Of a DNA stretch of 64,000 nucleotides, positions 53,586-62,829 are shown in pieces (positions within the stretch are counted from its first letter, which is position 1; each line of letters starts with the position of its first letter). Made by a program: the position numbers and the translations under genes. Source of the DNA: Limnephilus marmoratus (lineage: Eukaryota; Arthropoda; Insecta; Trichoptera; Limnephilidae); assembly GCA_917880885.1 (NCBI GenBank), contig OU862917.1, forward strand, positions 55,813,227-55,877,226, written 5' to 3'. The notes under the pieces were generated by a model, which saw only the letters and a program-made list of their open reading frames with translations, did no database searches and had not been told where the DNA came from.

Positions 53586-53701
53586 CTTGAATGTCAAATT
53601 CGGTTCTACTTAAATTGAAACGTGTGAACATAATCTCGTTCAACTTTTTACGTTAAATAAAAGTGGATCAACAAAAATTGAAACGTCTGAACCCGCCATT
53701 A

Positions 53702-53715
53702 ACCTGGCAACCAAT
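53702..53715 (+). repeat. Ty3 5' LTR, second piece (14 bp)
   Basis: ACCTGGCAACCAAT lies between the Harbinger element and the CR1-like LINE and matches 62762-62775. The junction after AAT splits the LTR AATAAA polyadenylation signal. Confidence 0.9.
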
Positions 53716-54050
53716 TTATCTATGGATAACTAATTCGCACATATGCAAATAAGTATCTCCAGTTGTTTATCGTGATTATCTATGTAAAAAGTGAGTGAAC
53801 TGTGTGCAAAGGTTTTCTAAAACGTGCATTAAATTATAAAAAAATTCAATATAATATTCGAAACCCCAAAGAACGGATGAGAAATCCACAAAACTCTAAG
53901 AAATAAAATAAAAGTGACAGTAAAATTAACCATAGACAAAAACTCAAATTTTTGTCATCATAGATACTGTATCACTACTTCAAAATAAAAACGGGGCAGG
54001 TTGTTATATTTATATACATAAAATAATTAATAATATTAAAAATAACTGAA
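53716..54050 (+). promoter_or_regulatory. CR1-like LINE 5' UTR
   Basis: Untranslated leader of the full-length copy, which should contain the internal promoter. AACCATAGACAA at 53928-53939 is shared in sequence and spacing with the second CR1-like LINE. Confidence 0.45.
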
Positions 54051-54818
54051 ATGGCAAATACAAGAGGAAAGGGAGCCATCATTGAAAATGAAGACAAATT
54101 AAACATGGAGAAGATATTACAAATTATCGAAAAAAAAATTGACTCCATGAGAAAAGAAATTATCTCCAAAATAGATAAGCAAACACTGGACAATCAGAAA
54201 AGCATCGAATTTATGAGTACACAATATGATGAACTAATTAAAAAACTGGAGATAACAATCCTTCAAAACAAAAAAATAGAAAATGAATTTATTATGATTA
54301 AAAAAGAGCAGCAGGAGAAAAACACCATAATTAAACAACTTGAAATAAAAATTGCAGATATGGAGTACAAAACCCGCTCTAACTATATGGAAATAGCGGG
54401 CATTCCTCAAAAAAATGGGGAACAACAAATTGAAGTGGTAAAAAGAGTTGCGGAGGCGGCTGGAGTGGAATTAAAATATGCAGAAATAATCGAGGTAAAG
54501 AGGATACCTGACAGACGTATTAATGCACCACCAAAAATATTAGTGCAATTTACTGATAAAATAGTCAGAGACAAGATTATACAAAATAAAAAAAATATTG
54601 ATTATGCAAAAATTAAGGATATATCCACTGAAACCATATACATTGCGGAAGAGATAAGCTTTTACCATAAGGAACTACTATGGAGAACGAAACAAACTGC
54701 AAAAGAAAAAAACTATGCATACGTATGGTTCAAGGATGGAAAAATTATGGTAAGAAGAATGCCGAATGAAAAATTAATATACATTAGACACGTAGATGAT
54801 TTAAAAAAATTTGTATAA
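54051..54818 (+). CDS. CR1-like LINE ORF1 (coiled coil plus Baculo_FP-like domain)
   Basis: 255 residues, intact. Residues 10-105 form a charged helix with heptad-like spacing (EKILQIIEKKIDSMRKEI, IKKEQQEKNTIIKQLEIKI). The C-terminal half (NYMEIAGIPQKNGE, KRVAEAAGVEL, KILVQFTDKIVRDKII, YIAEEISFYHKELLWRTK, YAYVWFKDGKIMVRR) matches the FP25K-like module found in insect LINE ORF1 proteins. Expected role: trimerising RNA-binding chaperone of the LINE ribonucleoprotein. No zinc knuckles, unlike the I- and R1-clade ORF1 proteins in this window. Confidence 0.85.
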   Translation: MANTRGKGAIIENEDKLNMEKILQIIEKKIDSMRKEIISKIDKQTLDNQKSIEFMSTQYDELIKKLEITILQNKKIENEFIMIKKEQQEKNTIIKQLEIKIADMEYKTRSNYMEIAGIPQKNGEQQIEVVKRVAEAAGVELKYAEIIEVKRIPDRRINAPPKILVQFTDKIVRDKIIQNKKNIDYAKIKDISTETIYIAEEISFYHKELLWRTKQTAKEKNYAYVWFKDGKIMVRRMPNEKLIYIRHVDDLKKFV

Positions 54819-54862
54819 ATTAAAAGGAACGACGTAACAATAATTAGAAAAGCAAAATAAAA

Positions 54863-57799
54863 ATGACTGACACTATTGTTACCACGGAACCAAGTGATCT
54901 ATCAAAGTTTAACAATAATTACTTCAATATAATGCACAAAAATATAAGAAGTATCAGAAAAAATTTTGATGAATTGCAAATTTTAATGAAATATTTAAAT
55001 ATCAATCTACATATACTAATTCTTACTGAGTGTTGGATAAACCAGAAATACTTGAATTTGGAAATAGCTGGATACACAGCCTACTCAAGTTTGAATAACA
55101 TAAAACAAAATGATGTTGTAATTGTATACATAAAAAACGAAATAAAAGCTGATGTTGAGGAAATTATTGTTGCAAATGCCAATTGTTTAAAAATTAAAAT
55201 CAGTAAAGAAAAGGCTATATTAGCAGTCTATCGGTCTCCTTCAACAAGAAATATAGACCCATTCCTTAAATCGATAGACGAAGAACTCTGCCTACTGAAA
55301 GACACAAAAAACATATTTTTTATTGGAGATGTAAATATAAATATACTGGAAAATGGACATCCCCAAAAAATACAATATCTGCAGATGTTAGCCTCCCATG
55401 GACTGGAAAGCCTAATAAATGTACCTACTCGAAAAGTGGACGACACACAAAGCTGCATAGACCATATTATGAGCAAAACAAAAGAAATTACTCAAACTGT
55501 TGTATTTAACTCGACTATTACTGATCATTATACAACTATGCTTTCAATAAAAATAAACAAACCAAATAAAATTATGGAAAGACCGCTAACAACAGAAAAA
55601 ACACAAACCAACTGGAATGTCATTAAACAAAATCTACAAAGTACCGATTGGAATAAACTACAAAGTATGGATAATACAAATGAAGCATGGAATTATTTCA
55701 TAGAACTCGTACAGCAAAACATTTTCTCTAATACTGTAAAAATTGTTAAAAAAATTTCACATAAAAATATACACATCAAACCATGGATCACACAGAATGT
55801 TATAAACTGCATAAGAAAAAGAGACGAGTTACACAAGAAGCTAAAAAATAATCCATACGATATACACATGTTAAGATACTACAAAAGATATAGAAACATA
55901 TGCAAAAAAGTAATTACACATACAAAAGAAACTTACTATAAGCAAAAAATAGATGATTGTAAACAAAATCCCCGTAAGATGTGGCAAATAATAAATGAAA
56001 TAACTAGTACTAAATCTACCAATGCCACATCAATTGACGAGCTGAATATAAACAATGTCCCCAGGAAATACGCTGAGAATCCTGACGAAATTCTTGAATA
56101 TGTCAATAACTTCTTCATAAATATAGGATCTAATTTAGCAAAACAAGCTACGCAATGTGATGGAGCAGTACAAACAAATGAATCTCCTGAGCAAGGAAAA
56201 AAGCTCGAGTTTAAACAAATCACAGCTGATGAAATCAAAAATACAATTTCTTCTCTAAAATCAAATGTATCTTCCGGGGAAGACTTAATAACAACAAATG
56301 CAATAAAATTTCTCTGTAAGGAACTTATCGTACCTCTAACATATCTAGTAAACATGGCTATAACTGAAAGCGTATTCCCCACAGCTCTCAAAAAAGCTAT
56401 TGTAATACCAATATATAAACAAGGATGTAAAAATGACATAAACAACTATCGACCAATAAGCCTACTCAATACATTTTCAAAAATATTGGAGAGAATATTA
56501 AAAAAACAACTCCTTTCCTACTTAGAAGAAAATAAAATATTATCAGAAACACAGTACGGATTTAGGGAGAATCTAAGTACTGGTGACGCCATAGAAACTA
56601 TTACAGATATGATCATAAAAAGTTTAGACAGAGGAGAAAAAACACTGGCAATCTTCATAGACTTACAAAAGGCATTTGATACAATAGATCACAAAATCCT
56701 TTATGCAAAACTTTCAAAAATTGGTATGTCAAATAGAACTCTAAACTTATTAAAAAGCTATATGATGGAGCGTACACAGAGCGTTCAAATCAACAAGAAA
56801 AAAAGCAAACCTCTCCTCATCAACCATGGAGTACCGCAAGGAAGCGTACTAGGACCGATATTATTTCTAATATACATAAATGATATCGGTAGCCTAGGAA
56901 CGAGAGGAAAAATCATAAGCTTTGCTGACGATACAGTAATTGTATTCAACGAAAAAGACTGGAGAAGTACCTACAAAGAAGCGGAACATGGACTTGGTCT
57001 ACTGCAAAACTGGCTTAAGAGAAATTCCCTTACACTTAATGTCAATAAAACAAAATATCTGACATTTTCTATAACAGCCAGAGGACAGCCAGAGGATGAC
57101 TTTAATCTTAAATTACATACATGCCAAGAAAACAATCAAAATCAAGGCTTATCATGCCACTGTCCTACCATAGCACACTCCAAAAGTATCAAATATCTTG
57201 GTATTGAAATTGATGATAATCTCCGATGGAACGCACACATTGAAGTAATCACAAAAAAACTCACCAGGTACATTTACTTCTTTAGAGCCATCCGTAACAT
57301 CCTCAACATAAACGACATTAAGAAAGTGTACTACGCTTTATGTCAGTCACAAATAGAGTACGGGATAACTGGATGGGGGTCTGCTTTGAGCACTCACACA
57401 GAGCGACTCAATATAGCCCAAAAAGGAGTACTGAAGACAATACTGAAAGTTCCGCTTAGAACTCCGACGGAAGAAATATTTAATAACTTTCAAGTCTTCA
57501 ATGTACAGAAACTTTATTCAAAAAATATTTTATTTAAACTGAAAAAAAACATATATATATACTCCACTGCCCAACATAAATACTCAACCAGGTCAGTAAG
57601 CAATAACATCCTGGTTACTCCCAGTTTGAACACATCTTTTGGACAGAGAAATAATAAATTCCATGCCATAAAATTATACAATGCTCTACCAGATCAAATC
57701 AAAAATATAAAGGAAATGAATATATATAAAACAAAAGTAAAAATATGGCTGAGAGATCAAAGTAATAATAAAATTACAAACATCATGAAGACGATATAA
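54863..57799 (+). CDS. CR1-like LINE ORF2: endonuclease and reverse transcriptase
   Basis: 978 residues, intact from the ATG at 54863. Endonuclease: NIMHKNIRSIRKNFDEL, LTECW, FFIGDVNINIL near residue 154, IDHIMS and TDHYTTML. RT: NNYRPISLLNTFSKILER, TQYGFRENLSTGDAIE, FIDLQKAFDTIDH, HGVPQGSVLGPILFLIYIND and SFADD near 688. A conserved post-RT region follows (KYLGIEIDDNLRWNAHIE, QSQIEYGITGWG). No RNase H. Codon usage is strongly A-rich. ORF2 sits 44 bp after ORF1 in another frame. Confidence 0.95.
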   Translation: MTDTIVTTEPSDLSKFNNNYFNIMHKNIRSIRKNFDELQILMKYLNINLHILILTECWINQKYLNLEIAGYTAYSSLNNIKQNDVVIVYIKNEIKADVEEIIVANANCLKIKISKEKAILAVYRSPSTRNIDPFLKSIDEELCLLKDTKNIFFIGDVNINILENGHPQKIQYLQMLASHGLESLINVPTRKVDDTQSCIDHIMSKTKEITQTVVFNSTITDHYTTMLSIKINKPNKIMERPLTTEKTQTNWNVIKQNLQSTDWNKLQSMDNTNEAWNYFIELVQQNIFSNTVKIVKKISHKNIHIKPWITQNVINCIRKRDELHKKLKNNPYDIHMLRYYKRYRNICKKVITHTKETYYKQKIDDCKQNPRKMWQIINEITSTKSTNATSIDELNINNVPRKYAENPDEILEYVNNFFINIGSNLAKQATQCDGAVQTNESPEQGKKLEFKQITADEIKNTISSLKSNVSSGEDLITTNAIKFLCKELIVPLTYLVNMAITESVFPTALKKAIVIPIYKQGCKNDINNYRPISLLNTFSKILERILKKQLLSYLEENKILSETQYGFRENLSTGDAIETITDMIIKSLDRGEKTLAIFIDLQKAFDTIDHKILYAKLSKIGMSNRTLNLLKSYMMERTQSVQINKKKSKPLLINHGVPQGSVLGPILFLIYINDIGSLGTRGKIISFADDTVIVFNEKDWRSTYKEAEHGLGLLQNWLKRNSLTLNVNKTKYLTFSITARGQPEDDFNLKLHTCQENNQNQGLSCHCPTIAHSKSIKYLGIEIDDNLRWNAHIEVITKKLTRYIYFFRAIRNILNINDIKKVYYALCQSQIEYGITGWGSALSTHTERLNIAQKGVLKTILKVPLRTPTEEIFNNFQVFNVQKLYSKNILFKLKKNIYIYSTAQHKYSTRSVSNNILVTPSLNTSFGQRNNKFHAIKLYNALPDQIKNIKEMNIYKTKVKIWLRDQSNNKITNIMKTI

Positions 57800-57980
57800 A
57801 GACAATCCATAACCAAATACAAATATTTTAAAAAACTACAGGCCACCTCAGAACAGGAAATCCTAGTGAGGAGGTCTGTGAAAAAAAAAATAATCTATAC
57901 TTATTATATACATCATACATACATGTACAAACCTTGTTATTGAAATTAATAAAAAAAAAAAAAAAAAAAAAAAAACCAAT

Positions 57981-58034
57981 AAACATTGTAACATTAATAG
58001 ATGTTATTACTACCCGATCCAGACAGACACCACA
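57981..58034 (+). repeat. Ty3 5' LTR, third piece (54 bp)
   Basis: AAACATTGTAACATTAATAG to GACACCACA, identical to 62776-62829. With the other two pieces it gives 167 of 167 matching bases. Confidence 0.93.
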
Positions 58035-58036
58035 GT

Positions 58037-58052
58037 TGGCGCAGCTCGGTAG
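58037..58052 (+). promoter_or_regulatory. Ty3 primer-binding site
   Basis: TGGCGCAGCTCGGTAG begins two bases after the LTR end. TGG complements the CCA end of a tRNA. The priming tRNA was not identified. Confidence 0.6.
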
Positions 58053-58552
58053 TTCGTAAATTTTTACGTAAATTGGAAGAATCTACGCGGTAGATTTCGG
58101 AATCTGAAGGATTGTCAGGAAATTGGCCGATCGCAGGAGCGATCGCGTTAAGAAGAATTTGGAGCAGCCACACGCAAGTATACGCGTGTGTGGGTACGGC
58201 AATTTGCAAGATTATTGTCGTTGGGTACACCGTGCAACGGGGTACAGGATCGTGTCAAGGATACACAAGGGTACACCGTGTAACGGGGTACAAGGATCAA
58301 GGACCAGGTCAAGATCATCATCGAGTGGATTAGCCGGAAACCGGGACGTGGTTTCCGTCGCTGCAGTCTGGGAAGGAAGACCTCGGAGAGGGATTGGATC
58401 CGCAGCTGTCGGGAGACGGAGCCAGACGGGGACGGGGATCTACGACTCTGGGTGGCGTGCACGTGAGACGTGGAACGTGGACCTCGGAGTGTAGCCTTCT
58501 AGGAAGTGCTGAGATAAGTAGTCTTGATTATTTTGTTTCAGCTCTTCCCCCA
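58053..58552 (+). other. Ty3 leader
   Basis: About 500 bp, GC-richer, with the direct repeat GGGTACACCGTG(C/T)AACGGGGTACA at about 58224 and 58270. Open frames here start at non-ATG codons, so the region is taken as untranslated leader and possible packaging region. Confidence 0.6.
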
Positions 58553-59530
58553 ATGGAGGGTGTTTGTAAAAATTTGGGGACGTTCTGTTACAGAACGGGA
58601 AACTGGTCATTGTTCAAGGAACGACTGGATCAGGCCCTCATTTTACATGATGACAAAGTGTTATCACAAGAACGCAAAAGAGAATTTTTGCTGAGTTGCC
58701 TCACCGAAGAAACTTTTTCTTTATTATGTGATCTATGTTTCCCTAAAAAGGTTTCTGTTTGTTCTTTTGATGATTTATGTAAATTGTTTGATTCACATTG
58801 CAAACCTATTCAAAATATTTTCGAGTCGCGTGAGTTATTTTATAAGTGTAAACAGCTAGCTAACGAATCTATTAAAGATTACGCTGATAGGTTGCGAGGA
58901 CTGAGTTTGACGTGCAATTTTGAATTGAGGCTGGAACCTTGTTTAAAAGACATATTCATTATTGGAATTTTCAATGAAAAATTGAAACATAAGTTGTTCG
59001 TTGAGGGGGTAAATACTTCTTTTTCGGAATGCATTCAGTTAGCAGCTTCATGGGAACATGTTGTTAATTTTAAGAAAGTTGATACGAATTTAAATGTTGT
59101 GCATAAGGATAGTAATGTTGTCCGTAAATCCAGGTCGGATAGTCCGATCAGATTTAAAAGTGCAGTGCGTAGTAAGACGCCAGTAAATATTGCATTAAAA
59201 AAATGTTTTTTGTGCGGGAAAACGAATCATTTGCAGAAAGATTGTTGGTAGAATATTTTTTGTAATCGATGCAATAAATCGGGTCATCCTAGTAATGTGT
59301 GTAAAAACAGTAAAATTAATGTAGGTAATAAGAATAAACGATTAAATTCGGTTTTTATGTTGCATGACGGCACGGGGCCGGAACCGATATTCGTAGATCT
59401 CATTATTGGTAACACTGTTCTGCGAGCGATTGTTGACACCGGCGCTGAAATTAATGCAATTCCATATGTATTTAAAAGATTTTGTTTCTTATTAATTGGA
59501 AAGATGCGATATTCAATTGTCAGGATATGA
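58553..59530 (+). pseudogene. Ty3 gag and protease start
   Basis: Best start is the ATG at 58553 (MEGVCKNLGTFCYRTGNW). Gag core features include LLSCLTEETFSLLCDLCFP and YKCKQLANESIKDYADRLRGL. First zinc knuckle CFLCGKTNHLQKDC. A TAG at 59249-59251 interrupts the frame, after which the same frame gives a second knuckle, CNRCNKSGHPSNVC, and the aspartic protease motif IVDTGAEINAIP (about 59428-59463). The frame is lost near 59500. The TAG could be a mutation or a readthrough site; its position between the knuckles argues for mutation. Confidence 0.85.
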
Positions 59531-61436
59531 CGGGAAACGGTTAAATATTGTAGGTAAAGTTAATTTAAGTGTGTTATTTTTAAACAAAAGTGTAGATACG
59601 CAGTTTATAATAATTAAAAACGGTAATTCTACGATTGTTGGTAGAAATTTTTTACAAGTTTTCGGTATCGGATTAAGTGGAATAAATTCGGTAAATACCA
59701 GTGAGACTAGTTGTGATAATCAATTAAATTTTCGTGATAGTTTAAAGAAAAAATATGCTCATGTGTTTTCAGAAAAATCGGGTAGGCTTATAGGTTATGA
59801 AGCTAACATCGAAGTTATTTCGGAGTTCAGGCCAAAGTTTGTAAATCCAAGACCGTTACCTTTTAGTTTACGTGGAAAGGTAGAGGAGGAATTAAATAAG
59901 ATGTTACGTGAAGATATAATTGAAAAGGTAGAAATAAGTGATATGGCTAGTCCGATTGTTGTTGTAAAAAAGAAAGACGGTTCAATTAGAATTTGTACCG
60001 ATTTTAAAATCACATTAAACCCTATGTTAGCGAAGTTGAAATATCCATTGCCTCGTATAGAAGATTTAATTTCATCTTTAAATGGTGCGAAATTTTTTGC
60101 GAAAATAGATTTGCGTAATGCTTTTGGTCAGATTTCGTTAAACGAGAAGTCGAGAAAATTATGTGTGATAAGTACGCATGTAGGTTTATTCAGGTATAAA
60201 GTATTGCCTTTCGGTTTGACCACAAGCCCGGCTATATTTATGCAAGTTATTCAGGCGGTAGTAGGTAGACTTCGTAACGTTCGTATATTTCTAGATGATA
60301 TTTTGTTGTTTGGAAATTCTGAAGAGGAATTATTTTCTATTTGTGAATCTGTACTTAGCAAGTTAAGTGATTGTGGTTTAACTATTAATGAAAATAAGTG
60401 TTCTTTTCTAGAAACTGAGATAGAATATTTTGGTTTTAGAATTTCGCGGAAAGGAGTTATGCCTTTAGAAAATAAAATCTGTGCGATTACTCAAATGGCA
60501 ATACCGAGGAATGTTTCGGAACTTAGGAGTTTACTCGGGGTTATTTCTTATTATAGAACTTTTGTTCACAATATTTCAGGTATTTTGTCTCCATTGTATA
60601 ACTTGTTAAAAAGGGGAGTAAAGTATGTGTGGTCTGAGGAATGTAATATTGCGTTTGAGCGAGTTAAGAAACTGCTGACGTCAGATAATATTTTAGTGCA
60701 TTTTGATCCTAATTTACCAATTAAACTTATTTCAGACGCATCTGAAAAAGCGTTAGCAGCAGTGATTTGCCATGTATATGACAATGGTTTAGAGAGACCT
60801 ATCGCATTTGCTAGCCGATTATTGTCAGAAACAGAATTAAAGTACTCTATTTTAGATAAGGAAGCGTGTGCTATAATTTTTGGGTTGAAGAAATTCTTTC
60901 AGTATTTATACGGCAATAAATTTGTTTTGGCTTGCGACAATAAATCGTTAGTACACATTTTGAACACGGATAAGCAAGTACCTGTGCTGGCCGCTAACCG
61001 TCTGCAGAGGTACGCCCTAATACTCCAGACTTTTGACTATAGTATAGAGCATATTAAGTCAGGTGATAACAAAGCGGATTTCTTATCACGAATGCCGATT
61101 AATAATAAGGATAATTTAGATGTGTGTAGCGACGATATTGATGCTAGCGATTATTTTTTAAATTATATTGATACTTTAAACGTGAATACGGTTGAGTCAG
61201 AGTTTGTGAACATAATCGAGTCAGAAACAACATTAAATGCGGAAACGATGAAACAGTTTTCGATTAATGATGTAAATATAGCGAGCATTATCGAGTTCGT
61301 AGCTAATGGTTGGCCGGATAAAAAGTTTTTAAAGGACGATTTATTGAAATTCTGGTATTTTAGGAATAAATTATCGACTTATAATTCATGTTTATTTTAT
61401 AATAATAAATTTGTAGTTCCAAGGGAATTAAGGTAG
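59496..61436 (+). pseudogene. Ty3 protease end, reverse transcriptase, RNase H
   Basis: Open for 646 codons after the frameshift. Protease end: TIVGRNFLQVFGIGL. RT: YPLPRIEDLISSLNGAKFFAKIDL, PFGLTTSPAIFMQVI and the catalytic FLDDILLFG near 60289. FLDD replaces the common YLDD/YVDD. RNase H: LISDASEKALAAVI, ILDKEACAIIFGLKKF and ACDNKSLVHIL. Ends in a TAG (61434-61436) that is in frame with the integrase, so it is likely a nonsense mutation. Confidence 0.9.
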
Positions 61437-61946
61437 ATTATATTGAATTTTATACATCAATCGCATTTAGGCATTGTAAAATCAAAAAGTCTTGCTCGAA
61501 ATTATTTTTTTTGGCTCGGAATGAACAATGATATAGAAGCAACTGTGAAACAGTGTGCTCGATGCATGGAATGTTTACCTACTCCATGTAAAGTTGAGTT
61601 GGCACCTTGGCCAATCAATGGGTTAATCTGGAGTAGTTTGCATATCGACTTCATGGGGCCGTTGGGAGGTCATATTTTTTTAATAATTGTTGATGCAACT
61701 ACAAAATGGATAGACTGTCATATTGTGAATAAGGTAGATTCGTTTTGTACAATAAAAGTTTTGAAAAGATTATTTTCTATGTTCGGAATCCCGGAACAAA
61801 TAGTAAGTGACAATGGTACAGCTTTCACTTCGACAGTTTTTAAGGAATTTTGTCGTAATTATAATATAGAATCATTGACTTCAGCTGTACAGCATCCTGC
61901 TTCTAACGGTTTAGCTGAAAATGGGGTTAAAACAGTGAAGAATTAA
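61437..61946 (+). pseudogene. Ty3 integrase, first part
   Basis: HHCC zinc-binding region HQSHLGIVKSKSLARNYFFW with CARCMEC, then the catalytic core DFMGP (about 61644), SDNGTAF (about 61807) and QHPASNGLAEN (about 61891), giving the D, D and E positions. The frame is lost in the A11 run at 61945-61955. Normally inserts the cDNA and makes the 5-bp TSD seen here. Confidence 0.9.
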
Positions 61947-61955
61947 AAAAAAAAA

Positions 61956-62556
61956 TTATGGTAAATAATAAATTTCCTACTGATTTTGAAGATAAACTTT
62001 TGACATTTTTAGTTGATATTAGAAATACGCCTTCAATGTCTACGGGCATTGAGCCTAGTACATTAATGTTGGGTAGGAAGATTAGATCAATTTTTAATAC
62101 GATTATTCCAATAGTGGATAATGTTGAGAGTCAAGGTTTTAAAGGAATTGACAACACGGTTAAAAACAAAATGTTATTGAGCCAGCATAAACAGAAAAGT
62201 ATTATAGAGGAAGAAAATTTAAAAAGTACTTTGAGGTTGGTTCTAAAGTTTTAACCAGGGATTTAAGAAGTAATGATAATAAATGGATTTTAGGAAAAAT
62301 TTTTAAAAGATTGGGGAATAGGATTTATTTAGTTAAAATTATGTCTACGGGACAAATTTGGAAACGCCACCATGATCAGATTTCAGAGAGGAAGGTTAGG
62401 TGGGGGGAGTGTGACAGGTCTGATGATTTGCTGGACCTGGGTCCACTCTCGGATGTGGACATGACCAAATTTCCTAATTCCTCTAATTTTTGCAGGTCAC
62501 CTACACCATGGGAGGGGAGGTTACGCCCTCGAGGTCAACGCCCACGCTACACGTGA
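61956..62556 (+). pseudogene. Ty3 integrase C-terminal region, two frames
   Basis: NKFPTDFEDKLLTFLVDIRNTPS and GIEPSTLMLGRKIRS continue the integrase, then a frame change near 62235. The later part contains SKVLTRD, WILGKIFKRLGNRIYLVKI and WKRHHDQI, the GPY/F-like C-terminal module. Open frame ends near 62556, about 100 bp before the 3' LTR. Confidence 0.85.
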
Positions 62557-62651
62557 AGATCAAGAATAATTACATATGCTTACTGGATTGAAATATTTAA
62601 ATATTTGCATTGTATAAATTTGAGTATGAGATATTTATGTAATTAGGATTT

Positions 62652-62662
62652 AAGTGTGGGGG
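62652..62662 (+). promoter_or_regulatory. Ty3 polypurine tract
   Basis: AAGTGTGGGGG directly before the 3' LTR, the usual position of the plus-strand primer. Confidence 0.65.
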
Positions 62663-62829
62663 TGTGACGTATGTGTATGAGGGTGACGGCATGAGAGCGA
62701 GATAGCGAGTATGGGAAGTATAAAAGGGATGTACCCGCTATTGAGCGCTCTCTCCATATTAACCTGGCAACCAATAAACATTGTAACATTAATAGATGTT
62801 ATTACTACCCGATCCAGACAGACACCACA
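62663..62829 (+). repeat. Ty3 3' LTR, intact
   Basis: 167 bp, TGTGACG...CACCACA, with TATAAAAGG at 62719-62727 and AATAAA near 62773. It is uninterrupted, so it is the reference for the broken 5' LTR. Confidence 0.95.

Larger units (their letters stand above)
52708..53698. mobile_element. PIF/Harbinger element in the Ty3 5' LTR
   Basis: 991 bp flanked by TTA at 52705-52707 and 53699-53701. The first 33 bp and the complement of the last 33 bp agree at 27 positions (both contain GGTTCA and end GTTGATC). Size of TSD and TIR fit PIF/Harbinger. Inside are remnants of the two genes expected for the group: a MADF/Myb-like protein on plus and the N-terminus of a transposase on minus. Confidence 0.85.
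53716..57973 (+). mobile_element. Complete CR1-like LINE in the Ty3 5' LTR
   Basis: About 4.26 kb with AACCAAT on both sides (53709-53715, 57974-57980; the A-tail makes the exact TSD edge uncertain). 5' UTR 53716-54050, intact ORF1 and ORF2 44 bp apart, 3' UTR of about 150 bp and an A tail of about 24 bases. Starts TTATCTATGGATAAC like the related minus-strand element at 18641-23223. With both ORFs open it is a candidate active source copy. Confidence 0.9.
52609..62829 (+). mobile_element. Ty3/gypsy LTR retrotransposon, nested host of two insertions
   Basis: TSD ATATT at 52604-52608 and 62830-62834. LTRs of 167 bp (5' copy in three pieces, 3' copy 62663-62829), primer-binding site, gag, protease-RT-RNase H-integrase order and polypurine tract. 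Without its nested guests it is about 4.97 kb. There is no env ORF. The coding region has two in-frame stops and at least three frameshifts, so the copy is not functional. Confidence 0.93.

Noticed and set aside
58394..58552. N-terminal extension of the Ty3 Gag
   Set aside because: The open frame starts at TTG and is arginine/glycine-rich, unlike Gag. The ATG at 58553 is the better start.
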